Below are positions 26,104 to 34,924 of a DNA stretch of 64,000 nucleotides, in pieces. Under the pieces are notes generated by a model that was not told the DNA's origin, searched no databases, and was given only the letters and a program-made list of their open reading frames with translations. The stretch's first letter is position 1. Each line of letters starts with the position of its first letter. Position numbers and translations under genes: made by a program. Source of the stretch: Psychrobacter immobilis. Its GTDB lineage: Bacteria; Pseudomonadota; Gammaproteobacteria; Pseudomonadales; Moraxellaceae. The DNA is taken from contig CAJHAA010000004.1 of assembly GCA_904846265.1 (NCBI GenBank), forward strand, positions 1 to 64,000, written 5' to 3'.

Positions 26104-26973
26104 TTAGTTCAGTTGCTGAGTAGTAGCAGAAGTGCTATCGATAGCTGGAATACTCTCACCTAACCACTGCTCTTCAATTGTCTTGAACGTTCCTTTTGTC
26201 TTAAGCTTAGTAATACCTTCGTTAACATTTTTAATAAGCTCATTATTGCCCTTTGCCATCATTATCACTTGCTGTGCTTCAGGCACATCTTCGCCTTCAT
26301 AAGGCACGATAGTGACCTTATATTCAGGATGGATTTTTGCCGTATACTGCCAAATAGGGGCATCATGGAGAATGGCATCAACCTTCCCCTGCATCAAATC
26401 TTCATATAATAAGAAAGCAGTCTCTCTGGTAGACAGCTCACCGTAGGTGCCAACTGCTTTTATTTGATCGACTGACTTCCCATTTTCCATACCACCAACA
26501 TGCATGCCGCTTAGGTCTTCTAAACTAGTTATTTTCAACTTATCGTTAGAATACATAATTGCTGATGGATTAAAGAAATAAGGTTTCGATAAGCCATATT
26601 TCGCCGCGCGTTCATCTTTATAAGAAATACCTGCTAATGCCAAATCGCGATTACCTGATTCCACACTATCAAACATATTTTGAAACGTTTCTTTGTAAAA
26701 CTCGACTTTAAAGCCTTGTTCCTCACCAATAGCTCGAATGACGTCAATGTCAATCCCTTGCATATTGCCATAGTCATCTTGGAACGAAAACGGCGGCGTC
26801 GTACCTGTAGTCGCAACCTTTAATGTGGGCGCAGTATCAGGCAATTTACTAACAAAGGTATCTTTATTATCTTTAGCATTACTCTTATTTACATTCTCTT
26901 GAGTAGTAGAGTTACTACACCCAAACAGTCCTATACTAAATACAATTGGCAATAGTTTATATAATTGCTTCAT
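26104..26973 (-). CDS. Solute-binding lipoprotein (SBP family 3), probable sensor partner
   Basis: A type II signal peptide ends at the lipobox Leu-Phe-Gly-Cys19. The rest is a bacterial family 3 (amino-acid-type) solute-binding domain from about residue 48 to 275, with PPFSFQDDYGNMQGIDIDV and GVSY-like AGISYKDERAA motifs. Such proteins usually feed ABC transporters, but no permease or ATPase gene is near. It is the first gene of an operon with a membrane CheA-like kinase, which fits a periplasmic ligand receptor role. AAAGGA precedes the ATG. The ligand is probably a small polar compound, but it cannot be specified. Confidence 0.85.
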   Translation of the reverse strand: MKQLYKLLPIVFSIGLFGCSNSTTQENVNKSNAKDNKDTFVSKLPDTAPTLKVATTGTTPPFSFQDDYGNMQGIDIDVIRAIGEEQGFKVEFYKETFQNMFDSVESGNRDLALAGISYKDERAAKYGLSKPYFFNPSAIMYSNDKLKITSLEDLSGMHVGGMENGKSVDQIKAVGTYGELSTRETAFLLYEDLMQGKVDAILHDAPIWQYTAKIHPEYKVTIVPYEGEDVPEAQQVIMMAKGNNELIKNVNEGITKLKTKGTFKTIEEQWLGESIPAIDSTSATTQQLN

Positions 26974-27237
26974 AATTCATCCTTTAAACTTTACGTTATA
27001 TATATCAATAAATGACAATTTAGAAAGGTTAGGTAATATCTTCACAATATTTACTTACAGAAAGTTACGTGGATAATACTTGCCTACCTTTGTGATTGCA
27101 ATAATTATGTTTGGTTATTAACCACAATTTGTTATATATGGCAAACAAAGGATATTAAAGACCTACATAAGTCTATTTATATAACTGAAAACTTATAATA
27201 GGGCCTTGTTTTAGGCAAAAAATAAAATAAAAAGCAC
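26974..27237 (-). other. Upstream region of the signalling operon
   Basis: This is most of the 339-bp gap before the MFS gene's end. It should carry the operon promoter; TTGTGA-18-CTAAAT on the minus strand is the best pair I see and it is weak. No gene. Confidence 0.5.
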
Positions 27238-27273
27238 AAAAAAAGCATCCCTACATAATCAATGTAAGAATGC
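27238..27273 (-). terminator. Terminator of the MFS exporter gene
   Basis: The arms at 27245-27256 and 27262-27273 pair over 12 bp with some G-T pairs, and seven T follow on the minus strand. Confidence 0.75.
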
Positions 27274-27312
27274 CTTTTAAGATGCTAGTGCAAGAATTAT
27301 AAAGTCTCTGGC

Positions 27313-28572
27313 TTACTCCGCATCGTCCAGATTTAAATTACGATCTATCTGCCAAATTAAAAAACAGCCAAGACTCATCAAAGCGAACATCGCAATACCA
27401 ATTTTGAGTACAGGATTAACTGGAAATAGGTTTAATAATAATCCACCAAAGATACCGACTGAAAACATGAGCGAGCCTTGTAGCGCACTTGCCATGCCCG
27501 CTCGGCGTTTTTGAAAGGCCAGCGCAATAGCAGAAGCATTTGGCTGAGTAAGACCTAAGCCTGCGATACAGAAGAAAATACAAGCCAGCACCAGTGGAAG
27601 CCAAGCATCAGTACCCAAAAATAGACCTATTACAAATAGCACGCCTGCAGAAATAACCTGCATCATCGCACCAAAGCGCAAAATGCTCAAAATACGAAAG
27701 CGATTGGTAAGCCACTGATTCAGCTGAGTCAAACCCACAAAACCAGCAGCATTCATCCCAAATAGCCAAGCGAAGTGGGTTGCGGATACCCCATAGGTAT
27801 CCATAATCAGCTCAGAGGCTGAACTGATATAAACAAACATCGCCCCCATCAGCAGGCCGCCACCAATCGCTGGATAATTGAACGTCGGGTCTTTTAATAA
27901 GTCCCAGTATTGACTCAGTACTTCTCTTGCAGGACGTACATTACGATTTTCTTCCGTTAACGTTTCAAAGAAGAAAAACTTTGTGAGTAATAAATTCAAC
28001 GTGCCAAAAGCAGCCAAAAACCAAAAAATAGAGTGCCAGCTAAAAAACTGTAGAAATAGCGCACCAAGCGATGGGGCTAATATCGGCGCTAAACCCATCA
28101 CCAAAATCATAATAGAAAAGGCTTTTGCGGTTTGCTTAGCAGTCAATCGATCGCGAATCGCGGCACGAGTGACCACCGCGCCAACACACGCACCAAGCGC
28201 TTGCATCGTCCGCCCAACAAACAATACATACTCGTTATTAGTAGTCGCACAAACAATGGAGGCGATGACATATAGCGTCATACCGATATATAAAGGCTTA
28301 ACACGACCAACACGATCACTAAATGGTCCGTAAAATAACTGGCCAAATACTAAGCCTAAAAAATAAGCAGGAACAGAGTTGGCCATAAAGGCTGTGGATA
28401 CGCCAAAGTCATCTGCCATCGATGGTAATGCAGGCAGATACATATCAATAGACAATGGCCCCACTGCCACGATAAGTCCAAGCATCATAATCCATGCAAC
28501 AGGCAAATCAGCAGAGCGTACGCGCTCAGAAGCAATGGGTCGATTGGGTAGAGAGGATTTTGGAGCAGACAT
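27313..28572 (-). CDS. MFS drug exporter, Bcr/CflA family
   Basis: A twelve-helix major facilitator transporter of 419 residues. The Bcr/CflA pattern is seen in SIDMYLPALPSMA at the first helix and GPFSDRVGRVKPL in loop 2-3. RTMQALGACVGAVVTRAAIRD after helix 4 is the antiporter motif C region. Members expel drugs such as bicyclomycin or chloramphenicol, or export metabolites (cysteine, sulfonamides), driven by protons. Substrate is not predictable. It is a single gene with its own terminator, so no regulator is identifiable. Confidence 0.92.
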   Translation of the reverse strand: MSAPKSSLPNRPIASERVRSADLPVAWIMMLGLIVAVGPLSIDMYLPALPSMADDFGVSTAFMANSVPAYFLGLVFGQLFYGPFSDRVGRVKPLYIGMTLYVIASIVCATTNNEYVLFVGRTMQALGACVGAVVTRAAIRDRLTAKQTAKAFSIMILVMGLAPILAPSLGALFLQFFSWHSIFWFLAAFGTLNLLLTKFFFFETLTEENRNVRPAREVLSQYWDLLKDPTFNYPAIGGGLLMGAMFVYISSASELIMDTYGVSATHFAWLFGMNAAGFVGLTQLNQWLTNRFRILSILRFGAMMQVISAGVLFVIGLFLGTDAWLPLVLACIFFCIAGLGLTQPNASAIALAFQKRRAGMASALQGSLMFSVGIFGGLLLNLFPVNPVLKIGIAMFALMSLGCFLIWQIDRNLNLDDAE

Positions 28573-28889
28573 ATTCAGACCATTTTATATAGAGTGTATT
28601 GAATCGTTATAAAGGTTCAATACACCCTAGTAATTGTTATTGTATTATTCAGGCTTCCATTGTCTTTGATATTTAGTCTTTACTCAATACTGAAAACAAG
28701 GGTCATTGCCACCATTAGTGCACAGTTGCATACAGCGGCGCAAGTGGACAGTGTTATATCGTACTATCCACTCACATTTCAATAGAGGTATGACGTGAAT
28801 AAAACAAACAATAACAACTAAAAACAATCACAATAATTTGTCAAAACAGGTCTGAGCGTTAGCATAGCGGCATAATTAGTAAAAGATAT
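28573..28889. other. Intergenic region between the crotonase and MFS genes
   Basis: About 317 bp, AT-rich, with no open frame or structured element that I can support. It should contain the MFS promoter. Confidence 0.55.
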
Positions 28890-29702
28890 TTAGCGGAACT
28901 GGCGCTTACCAAATGCCGTACTGGCTTGCTTGGCTTTTCTTAAAGCAAGCTTGCGATTACGACCGAGCATCATTTTAAGCTGCCATACTTTTTCTTTATA
29001 TAAAGTAGTGGCTGGCTGCTGGAACATAGCATTGACCACACGCTTACTCGCCAACACCGCATCAGGAGAGCGCTCTGCAAATTCGGCAGCGAGCTTTTGC
29101 GCCTGCTCAAGTGGCGCTTCATTGCAATGGCTGACAAGACCCAATGCTTTGCCCTCACTGGCAGTCACGATACGCGCACTCATGGCAAGCTCTTTTAGCA
29201 CATCTTCACGTACCACGCCAAACGCCGATTGCGTCAAACCCATGTCAGGTACAAGCCCCCACTTAGCTTCCATAATAGACAGTTTGCAATCTGGATGACT
29301 GATACGCACATCGCAAGCCAGCGCTAACTGAAGCCCTGCACCGATACAATAGCCTTCTAGTACAGCAATGACCGGTACAGGCACCTCGCGCCATACCAGA
29401 CAAACACGCTGGAACGAGCTCTGCCATGGCTTTACCAGCTCCCAAACGGCGAACGCTTGATTTTTTGGATGATTCAAATCACCCAAGTCGATGCCCGCAC
29501 AAAACGTGCCTTCAGCACCATTGAGAATCACCGCACGTATCGTTTTGTCTTTACCAATGCGTTCTGCGACGGCAATCAATTCTTTCACCACTTTAAAGCT
29601 CATGGCATTTTTTTTGTGTGGGCGATTCAAGGTTACCGTGAGTATATTGTCAGTCATACTAACTTGTAAGGTTTCATATTGGTAAGTGGCAATCGCGTTC
29701 AT
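28890..29702 (-). CDS. Crotonase / enoyl-CoA hydratase family protein
   Basis: The crotonase fold is clear. FCAGIDL (about residues 67-73) and GYCIGAGLQLALACD (117-131) build the oxyanion hole and CoA site. In true enoyl-CoA hydratases two glutamates act in catalysis; the second is kept (Glu145 in IMEAKWGL) but the first is replaced by Gln125. Many bacterial family members share that change, and they are not proven hydratases. The protein may be an isomerase, thioesterase or hydratase acting on an unknown acyl-CoA. It is a lone gene downstream of gacS with no beta-oxidation partners. Confidence 0.85.
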   Translation of the reverse strand: MNAIATYQYETLQVSMTDNILTVTLNRPHKKNAMSFKVVKELIAVAERIGKDKTIRAVILNGAEGTFCAGIDLGDLNHPKNQAFAVWELVKPWQSSFQRVCLVWREVPVPVIAVLEGYCIGAGLQLALACDVRISHPDCKLSIMEAKWGLVPDMGLTQSAFGVVREDVLKELAMSARIVTASEGKALGLVSHCNEAPLEQAQKLAAEFAERSPDAVLASKRVVNAMFQQPATTLYKEKVWQLKMMLGRNRKLALRKAKQASTAFGKRQFR

Positions 29703-29863
29703 AACAATCCTTATTCATGAATAAAATAGAAATGGCATCTCAATATGATGCCGATATGTCTAAAGCTGATGGCAACAATATTAACAGCCTTGTTACGACG
29801 CTACCTCATCAATAACTGACTGCAACGATTCGATTCATCGTTACTATCATAAAACCATCACTT

Positions 29864-32800
29864 CTAAATCATTTTCCACGTCATATCATTTTCACTCAAA
29901 CGATGATAATTGAGCTGAGGATAGGCTGATAAATCCAGCGCCTGCAAATTATTTAACGCTGTTATTAATGCGGCATAATATGGCTCAAGCATGGCAAACT
30001 GCGTAGGGGTGGTGTGTTGGACATTCAGCAAGCACTTATCTTCTAGGTCTTGACTGGCCTGACGTAATTGCGGCACACCAGTATAACGACTGCCGCCTAA
30101 GATGCGATGGGCAATTTGCGCTAGCATACTGCGATCACGGGCGTCCCACGCTTGCGTCAGCGCCTGCTTTTCATCATTGATCGTATCAAGCATCATAATG
30201 ATAAGCTTGGCTGCCAAGTCGGGCTTATTCGCTGAGCGGGTCAACGCGTCTTGCCAATCTAAAATAGCAAACCCATCACTTTCGTTAGCCCCCAAAGAGT
30301 GATGGCTTAAATGGTGGTGACTGCTGTCCCAACTCTTTGTTCCTTGCGCATATGTATGGGAATCTGTAGGCGTTGCCACTCCATCATGAGCACTATTTAT
30401 CGGTATTTCCGATGGCTTTAATAGTGGCGACTGTCCTTGTTTATGTAAGCGTAAGTTTTCATAGCGTGGCTGGGTATCACGCGGTGTTTCGCGTCTATAA
30501 TCCTCACGAGGTTGGCTGTCTCGCAAGTAGTTATCACGAATTTTCTTCAATGATAAAGGACGCGTTATTTTTGGCTGATTGATTGTATTAGAACCGCTAT
30601 GACGGTTATTTTCATCCCCTTTCACCATAGGATAAGCAATGGTTGTAGAGTCTGATGGCCACGTTGAATACGTTTCAGCCTCCCTATTTTGTGAGTCGGT
30701 AGAGTGTGAGTTCTCTTTTGATAAATCGATGACCTGCACATCAGTATTGTGCACATCCGTACTGTGCAGATTGGTATCAGGCAACGCTGTTAACTGCGGC
30801 ATTGTCGTTGTGCGTCCAAGCCATTTTTGCAGTACTTGTAATAACTGAGGCTGGCTAATGGGCTTACCCACATAGTCATTAATGCCACTGGCGATCAGTT
30901 TGTCTCGCTCATCAGCCAAACCATGCGCAGTCAACGCAATAATCGGGATACGGCTATCATCATTTTCAATATTACGAATTTGTCTTGCAGCTTCATGCCC
31001 TGACATACGCGGCATTTGGATGTCCATGAATATTAGATCAATATGACCTTTATCCTGAGTAGCAACTTTATCGTCGGTATTCACCTCTTCATAAAGCGTA
31101 CTATTTGATTTCTTGTTTACCTCATCGCGCGTTTCAGCTTTAGAGATTTGCGTTTTATTCGACAGACTTTGCTTATCATTTTTCGTGGTTTTGATATTTT
31201 TGGTTTGTTGTTTACTGATAATTTCTATAGCGTCAAAACCACTACTCGCTGTGATGACTTGGATGCCAAGCTCACTAAGTAATGCATCGAGCACCAACAA
31301 ATTGGGCAGATGATCGTCGACTGCCAGTACCGTCACCCCTGTCCAGCGCGGTTCTTGCACGCTTTTTTTGGTACTGCGATTTTGGGTGTCGAGCATGGCA
31401 TAGAGCTGTCTTTTGTCTAAAGGTTCATACAAAATATTGGCATGATAACGATTTAATAATGCTTGATCGGCAGCAACCTGATAGCCAAATACCGCAAGCT
31501 TGCCTTGATAATGCAGACGAATTTGTTTGAGTAACGCCATCATATCGTCTTGGGTATCATCATCGACGATGACCCAATCCCAATAATTACCATGCTCTTT
31601 TAATGACTCAAGTACGCCTGGTAATGAGTTGGCTTGGGTCAATTTAATCGGCAAATATTGCAAGCTGGCTTTGAGCACTTGGATAGAGGCGGTATGATTG
31701 ATCCATACCAATACATTAAACTCATCGGTCTCACTCGCCAGCGGAGCCAAGACTGGAAGCTCAATCGTCTGACCAGTAGCAGCTTCCAACACATCGACAT
31801 GTGCTGGCATCCGAAACCAAAACGTTGCGCCCTGATTGGCAATATTCTCTTGAGCATTATCATGAAAGCCAATATCACCGCCCATCAGCCGCGTCAATTG
31901 CTTGGAGATAACGAGCCCCAACCCTGTGCCGCCATACTGACGAGTGATTGAAGGGTCGCCTTGGCTAAAGCTTTGGAACAGCATCTTTTGATCGGCTAAA
32001 GAGATGCCCTTACCGCTGTCTTGCACACTGATCATGAGATAATTATCACGATGATCATCTAAGCTGACACGCACTACCACATCACCACTGTCGGTAAATT
32101 TAATCGCATTGCCCACGATATTGGTCAATACTTGCTTGAGGCGCAGGGCGTCGCCATTGATACGCATCGGCACATCATTATAAAACAGCACCGCCATGCG
32201 CAGACCTTTTTCTGCGGATACCGGCGAAAGCATATCGACCACGTCATAAATGGTGTCATAAAGGTCAAACTCATGACGATCAAGTACCAGCTTGCCCGCT
32301 TCAATTTTAGAGAAGTCCAAGACATCATTAACCAAGGCAAGCAAGTGTGCTGATGACTTACGTATGGTTTGCACGTACAAATCTTGTTCAGGATTCAATT
32401 CGCCATGCCTTGCCAGCAAATTGATAAAGCCATCGATACTGTTTAATGGCGTGCGCAGCTCGTGGCTAATATTGGCCAAAAACGCCGATTTGGCTTGGCT
32501 GGTTGAAATTGCCGCATCACGTGCATTACGAATAGAGATGTTTTGCATTTCCATCTCATCAAACGCAAGGCGCAAATCATCCTCGGTTTGCTCGGCATGG
32601 TCTTTTAATTCCTGAAAGCTTCTATGCAGGCGGCGTAGCGTTTTGACCAAATCTTGCTGTAATAAGTTCAGCTCACCATCTGACTCAACGGGAATAGGCT
32701 GATACAGATTGTCGACATGGGTACGCTGCAACTGCAAACGTAGCTCATAAATTGGTGCTATCCAGCGCTTTGAATAAATATTTAAACTCAACAATAAAAT

Positions 32801-33442
32801 CAAAATGGTGAACAAGCCAGTAATCACTAACGCCATGGCGATACGGTAGCGGGCGATGTAGAGTGGTTCATTGTCCATATCGACGAGCAGCCACAGTTTT
32901 TGTCCTTCAAACTCCCCTAATACACTACCATAAGCGGTTCCAATAGGCGTTGGTTGCTGCGATAAAAAATTCTTTTTTGTGTCTATTGCAGGCCATGCTT
33001 CGTTCAGTCCATAACCGACTGCAGCGAGCACTTGATTGCTTTCATTGATGATCGCAATACGCTGTACATGTTGCTCGGACTGCATACGACCCAGCTTATC
33101 TTGTATTTCCTCAAGCTTCGTGATGGTCGTTTGAGTGGCATCATTTGCTCTAACTTCGCCATCCGAATTGGGTTCGCCGTCTGCTTGCTGGCGCTCTTGC
33201 GCTAACAGCTCAGGGATTAGCTCTGCAATCGCTGGGGTATAACGAATCAGCACCGCCTCCGCCAATACTTCTTGTTCGGAATTGCTAGCACGCATGGTCT
33301 CATAAAAGACCAAAATACCGCCCACCGCTGCCAAGATACAAATGGGTAAAAACACCAATATAATCAACTGACCATACGCACTGCTGGTATCAAAACGTTT
33401 TTTGTATGCCATACTAGCTTTACTCTCTACAGAAAATTGCAC
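29864..33442 (-). CDS. gacS: Hybrid sensor histidine kinase of the GacS/BarA type
   Basis: This tripartite kinase should phosphorylate the response regulator GacA/UvrY. The order is: transmembrane helix (about 24-46), periplasmic domain of about 150 residues, second helix (about 198-220), HAMP, HisKA with His327 in ISHELRTP, HATPase (SGKGIS, GTGLGL), a degenerate receiver-like stretch (about 575-690), a true receiver with Asp807 (FMDIQMP), a long low-complexity linker, and an Hpt domain with His1112 (IAHRILGGS). At 1192 residues it is much longer than E. coli BarA (918). Part of the excess is a polar insert of about 50 residues inside the receiver domain; the rest is the receiver-Hpt linker. 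Its neighbours cysM, rlmD and relA are the classic gacS context in Pseudomonas. Confidence 0.93.
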   Translation of the reverse strand: MQFSVESKASMAYKKRFDTSSAYGQLIILVFLPICILAAVGGILVFYETMRASNSEQEVLAEAVLIRYTPAIAELIPELLAQERQQADGEPNSDGEVRANDATQTTITKLEEIQDKLGRMQSEQHVQRIAIINESNQVLAAVGYGLNEAWPAIDTKKNFLSQQPTPIGTAYGSVLGEFEGQKLWLLVDMDNEPLYIARYRIAMALVITGLFTILILLLSLNIYSKRWIAPIYELRLQLQRTHVDNLYQPIPVESDGELNLLQQDLVKTLRRLHRSFQELKDHAEQTEDDLRLAFDEMEMQNISIRNARDAAISTSQAKSAFLANISHELRTPLNSIDGFINLLARHGELNPEQDLYVQTIRKSSAHLLALVNDVLDFSKIEAGKLVLDRHEFDLYDTIYDVVDMLSPVSAEKGLRMAVLFYNDVPMRINGDALRLKQVLTNIVGNAIKFTDSGDVVVRVSLDDHRDNYLMISVQDSGKGISLADQKMLFQSFSQGDPSITRQYGGTGLGLVISKQLTRLMGGDIGFHDNAQENIANQGATFWFRMPAHVDVLEAATGQTIELPVLAPLASETDEFNVLVWINHTASIQVLKASLQYLPIKLTQANSLPGVLESLKEHGNYWDWVIVDDDTQDDMMALLKQIRLHYQGKLAVFGYQVAADQALLNRYHANILYEPLDKRQLYAMLDTQNRSTKKSVQEPRWTGVTVLAVDDHLPNLLVLDALLSELGIQVITASSGFDAIEIISKQQTKNIKTTKNDKQSLSNKTQISKAETRDEVNKKSNSTLYEEVNTDDKVATQDKGHIDLIFMDIQMPRMSGHEAARQIRNIENDDSRIPIIALTAHGLADERDKLIASGINDYVGKPISQPQLLQVLQKWLGRTTTMPQLTALPDTNLHSTDVHNTDVQVIDLSKENSHSTDSQNREAETYSTWPSDSTTIAYPMVKGDENNRHSGSNTINQPKITRPLSLKKIRDNYLRDSQPREDYRRETPRDTQPRYENLRLHKQGQSPLLKPSEIPINSAHDGVATPTDSHTYAQGTKSWDSSHHHLSHHSLGANESDGFAILDWQDALTRSANKPDLAAKLIIMMLDTINDEKQALTQAWDARDRSMLAQIAHRILGGSRYTGVPQLRQASQDLEDKCLLNVQHTTPTQFAMLEPYYAALITALNNLQALDLSAYPQLNYHRLSENDMTWKMI

Positions 33443-33908
33443 TATGAATCAATAGCGGCGGTAAGCGGTGTTAGCCAATAATAAAATTTTTAGGGGCTGT
33501 GCTCATTTCAAAGCTATCGTCATTTCAAAAATGATAACTGCATACCCATGATAAAATTTAGTGATTCTTGTTATTGCCGTACCTATATATTGCCATAACT
33601 ATAACGCATTTCATCGATCATGGTGAGTGGCTATAATGCAAAGGCATTTTAACTGTCCAGCCCTTTTTAAACACCACTCATTTACCAAAATCTCTTGATG
33701 CCTTCAGCGTAGCCAAAAACAAAATGATATAATGACGCAACTTTTCATTTATTGCTATTTGGTTAAAGCGGTAGAAATATCATTAACGATCAAATTACTC
33801 ACTTCACTCAATAGCAGCCGTATCAAGATATTTATTCAAAAATCAAAATGATAATTAAAAAATAAACGGTAATTAAAAATCAATTTTAAAAATTCACAAG
33901 GATACTTT
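33443..33908. other. Divergent intergenic region between gacS and cysM
   Basis: About 466 bp, strongly AT-rich near cysM. It must contain both promoters. I see no small RNA signature (no strong internal hairpin with a T-run) and no open frame. Confidence 0.55.
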
Positions 33909-34877
33909 ATGTCCGCAACGGCTATCTCCAACTCTAATTTCATTACTCAAGTCACCAAACTTGCTGATTGCGTCGGTCAGACGCCATTGGTTAAATTGCA
34001 GCGCTTACCTGAGCAAGAGCAGCTGACCAATGGTGCTGCGTTACTGGCCAAGCTTGAAGGTAACAATCCAGCGGGGTCTGTTAAAGATCGTCCTGCTTTT
34101 AATATGATTTATCAGGCAGAACAGCGCGGTGACATCAAAGCGGGCGACATGCTGATTGAAGCCACGAGTGGCAATACGGGTATCGCTTTAGCCATGGTCG
34201 CTGCGATGCGTGGCTATCCGATAACGCTACTGATGCCAACCAATTCAACTCAAGAGCGCAAAGATGCCATGATTGCGTATGGTGCGACGTTAATCGAGGT
34301 GGATGAAGGCATGGAAGCCGCACGCGATTTGGCGCTGCAAATGCAAGCAGATGGCAAAGGCATCGTATTGGATCAGTTTAATAACCCTGATAACAGTCAA
34401 GCCCATTACCTAACCACAGGGCCTGAACTGTGGGCGCAAACCGCAGGGAAAATCACTCATTTTATTAGCTCAATGGGCACCACTGGTACTATTACCGGTG
34501 TATCGCAATACCTCAAAGAACAAAATCCAGATATCAAAATCATTGGACTACAGCCTGATGAAGAAGCTTCGATTGCTGGTATTCGCCGCTGGCCTGCAGC
34601 TTATATGCCGGGTATCTTTAACGCAGATTTGGTTGATGAAATCATGGATGTGGATCAGCGTATCGCAGAAGTTTATATGCGCAAACTGGCGAAAACCGAA
34701 GGTATTTTCGCGGGCGTTTCATCAGGTGCTGCAGCATGGGCTGCCGTACAAGTCGCTAAAGAAAACCCTGATGCCGTCATCGCCTTTATTGTCTGTGATC
34801 GCGGCGATCGTTATTTATCAACGGGTTTATATAACGTTGACGACAGCAATGTCGATAACAATATAGAAGTTAATTAA
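33909..34877 (+). CDS. cysM: Cysteine synthase B
   Basis: This PLP enzyme makes cysteine from O-acetylserine and sulfide, and in the CysM branch S-sulfocysteine from thiosulfate. The PLP lysine is Lys59 in GSVKDRPA, TSGNTGIALA binds the substrate carboxylate, and GTTGTITG binds the cofactor phosphate. IRRWPAAYMPGI is typical of CysM rather than CysK. AAGGA precedes the ATG. A co-directional exonuclease gene and rlmD follow within short gaps. Confidence 0.94.
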   Translation: MSATAISNSNFITQVTKLADCVGQTPLVKLQRLPEQEQLTNGAALLAKLEGNNPAGSVKDRPAFNMIYQAEQRGDIKAGDMLIEATSGNTGIALAMVAAMRGYPITLLMPTNSTQERKDAMIAYGATLIEVDEGMEAARDLALQMQADGKGIVLDQFNNPDNSQAHYLTTGPELWAQTAGKITHFISSMGTTGTITGVSQYLKEQNPDIKIIGLQPDEEASIAGIRRWPAAYMPGIFNADLVDEIMDVDQRIAEVYMRKLAKTEGIFAGVSSGAAAWAAVQVAKENPDAVIAFIVCDRGDRYLSTGLYNVDDSNVDNNIEVN

Positions 34878-34924
34878 CGCACAGACAACGCTGCTCAGTT
34901 TAGTTGATTCAATCAGGATTTCTT

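Noticed and set aside
33443..33908. A Gac-controlled small RNA (RsmY/RsmZ type) between gacS and cysM
   Set aside because: No series of GGA-loop hairpins and no strong terminator were found.
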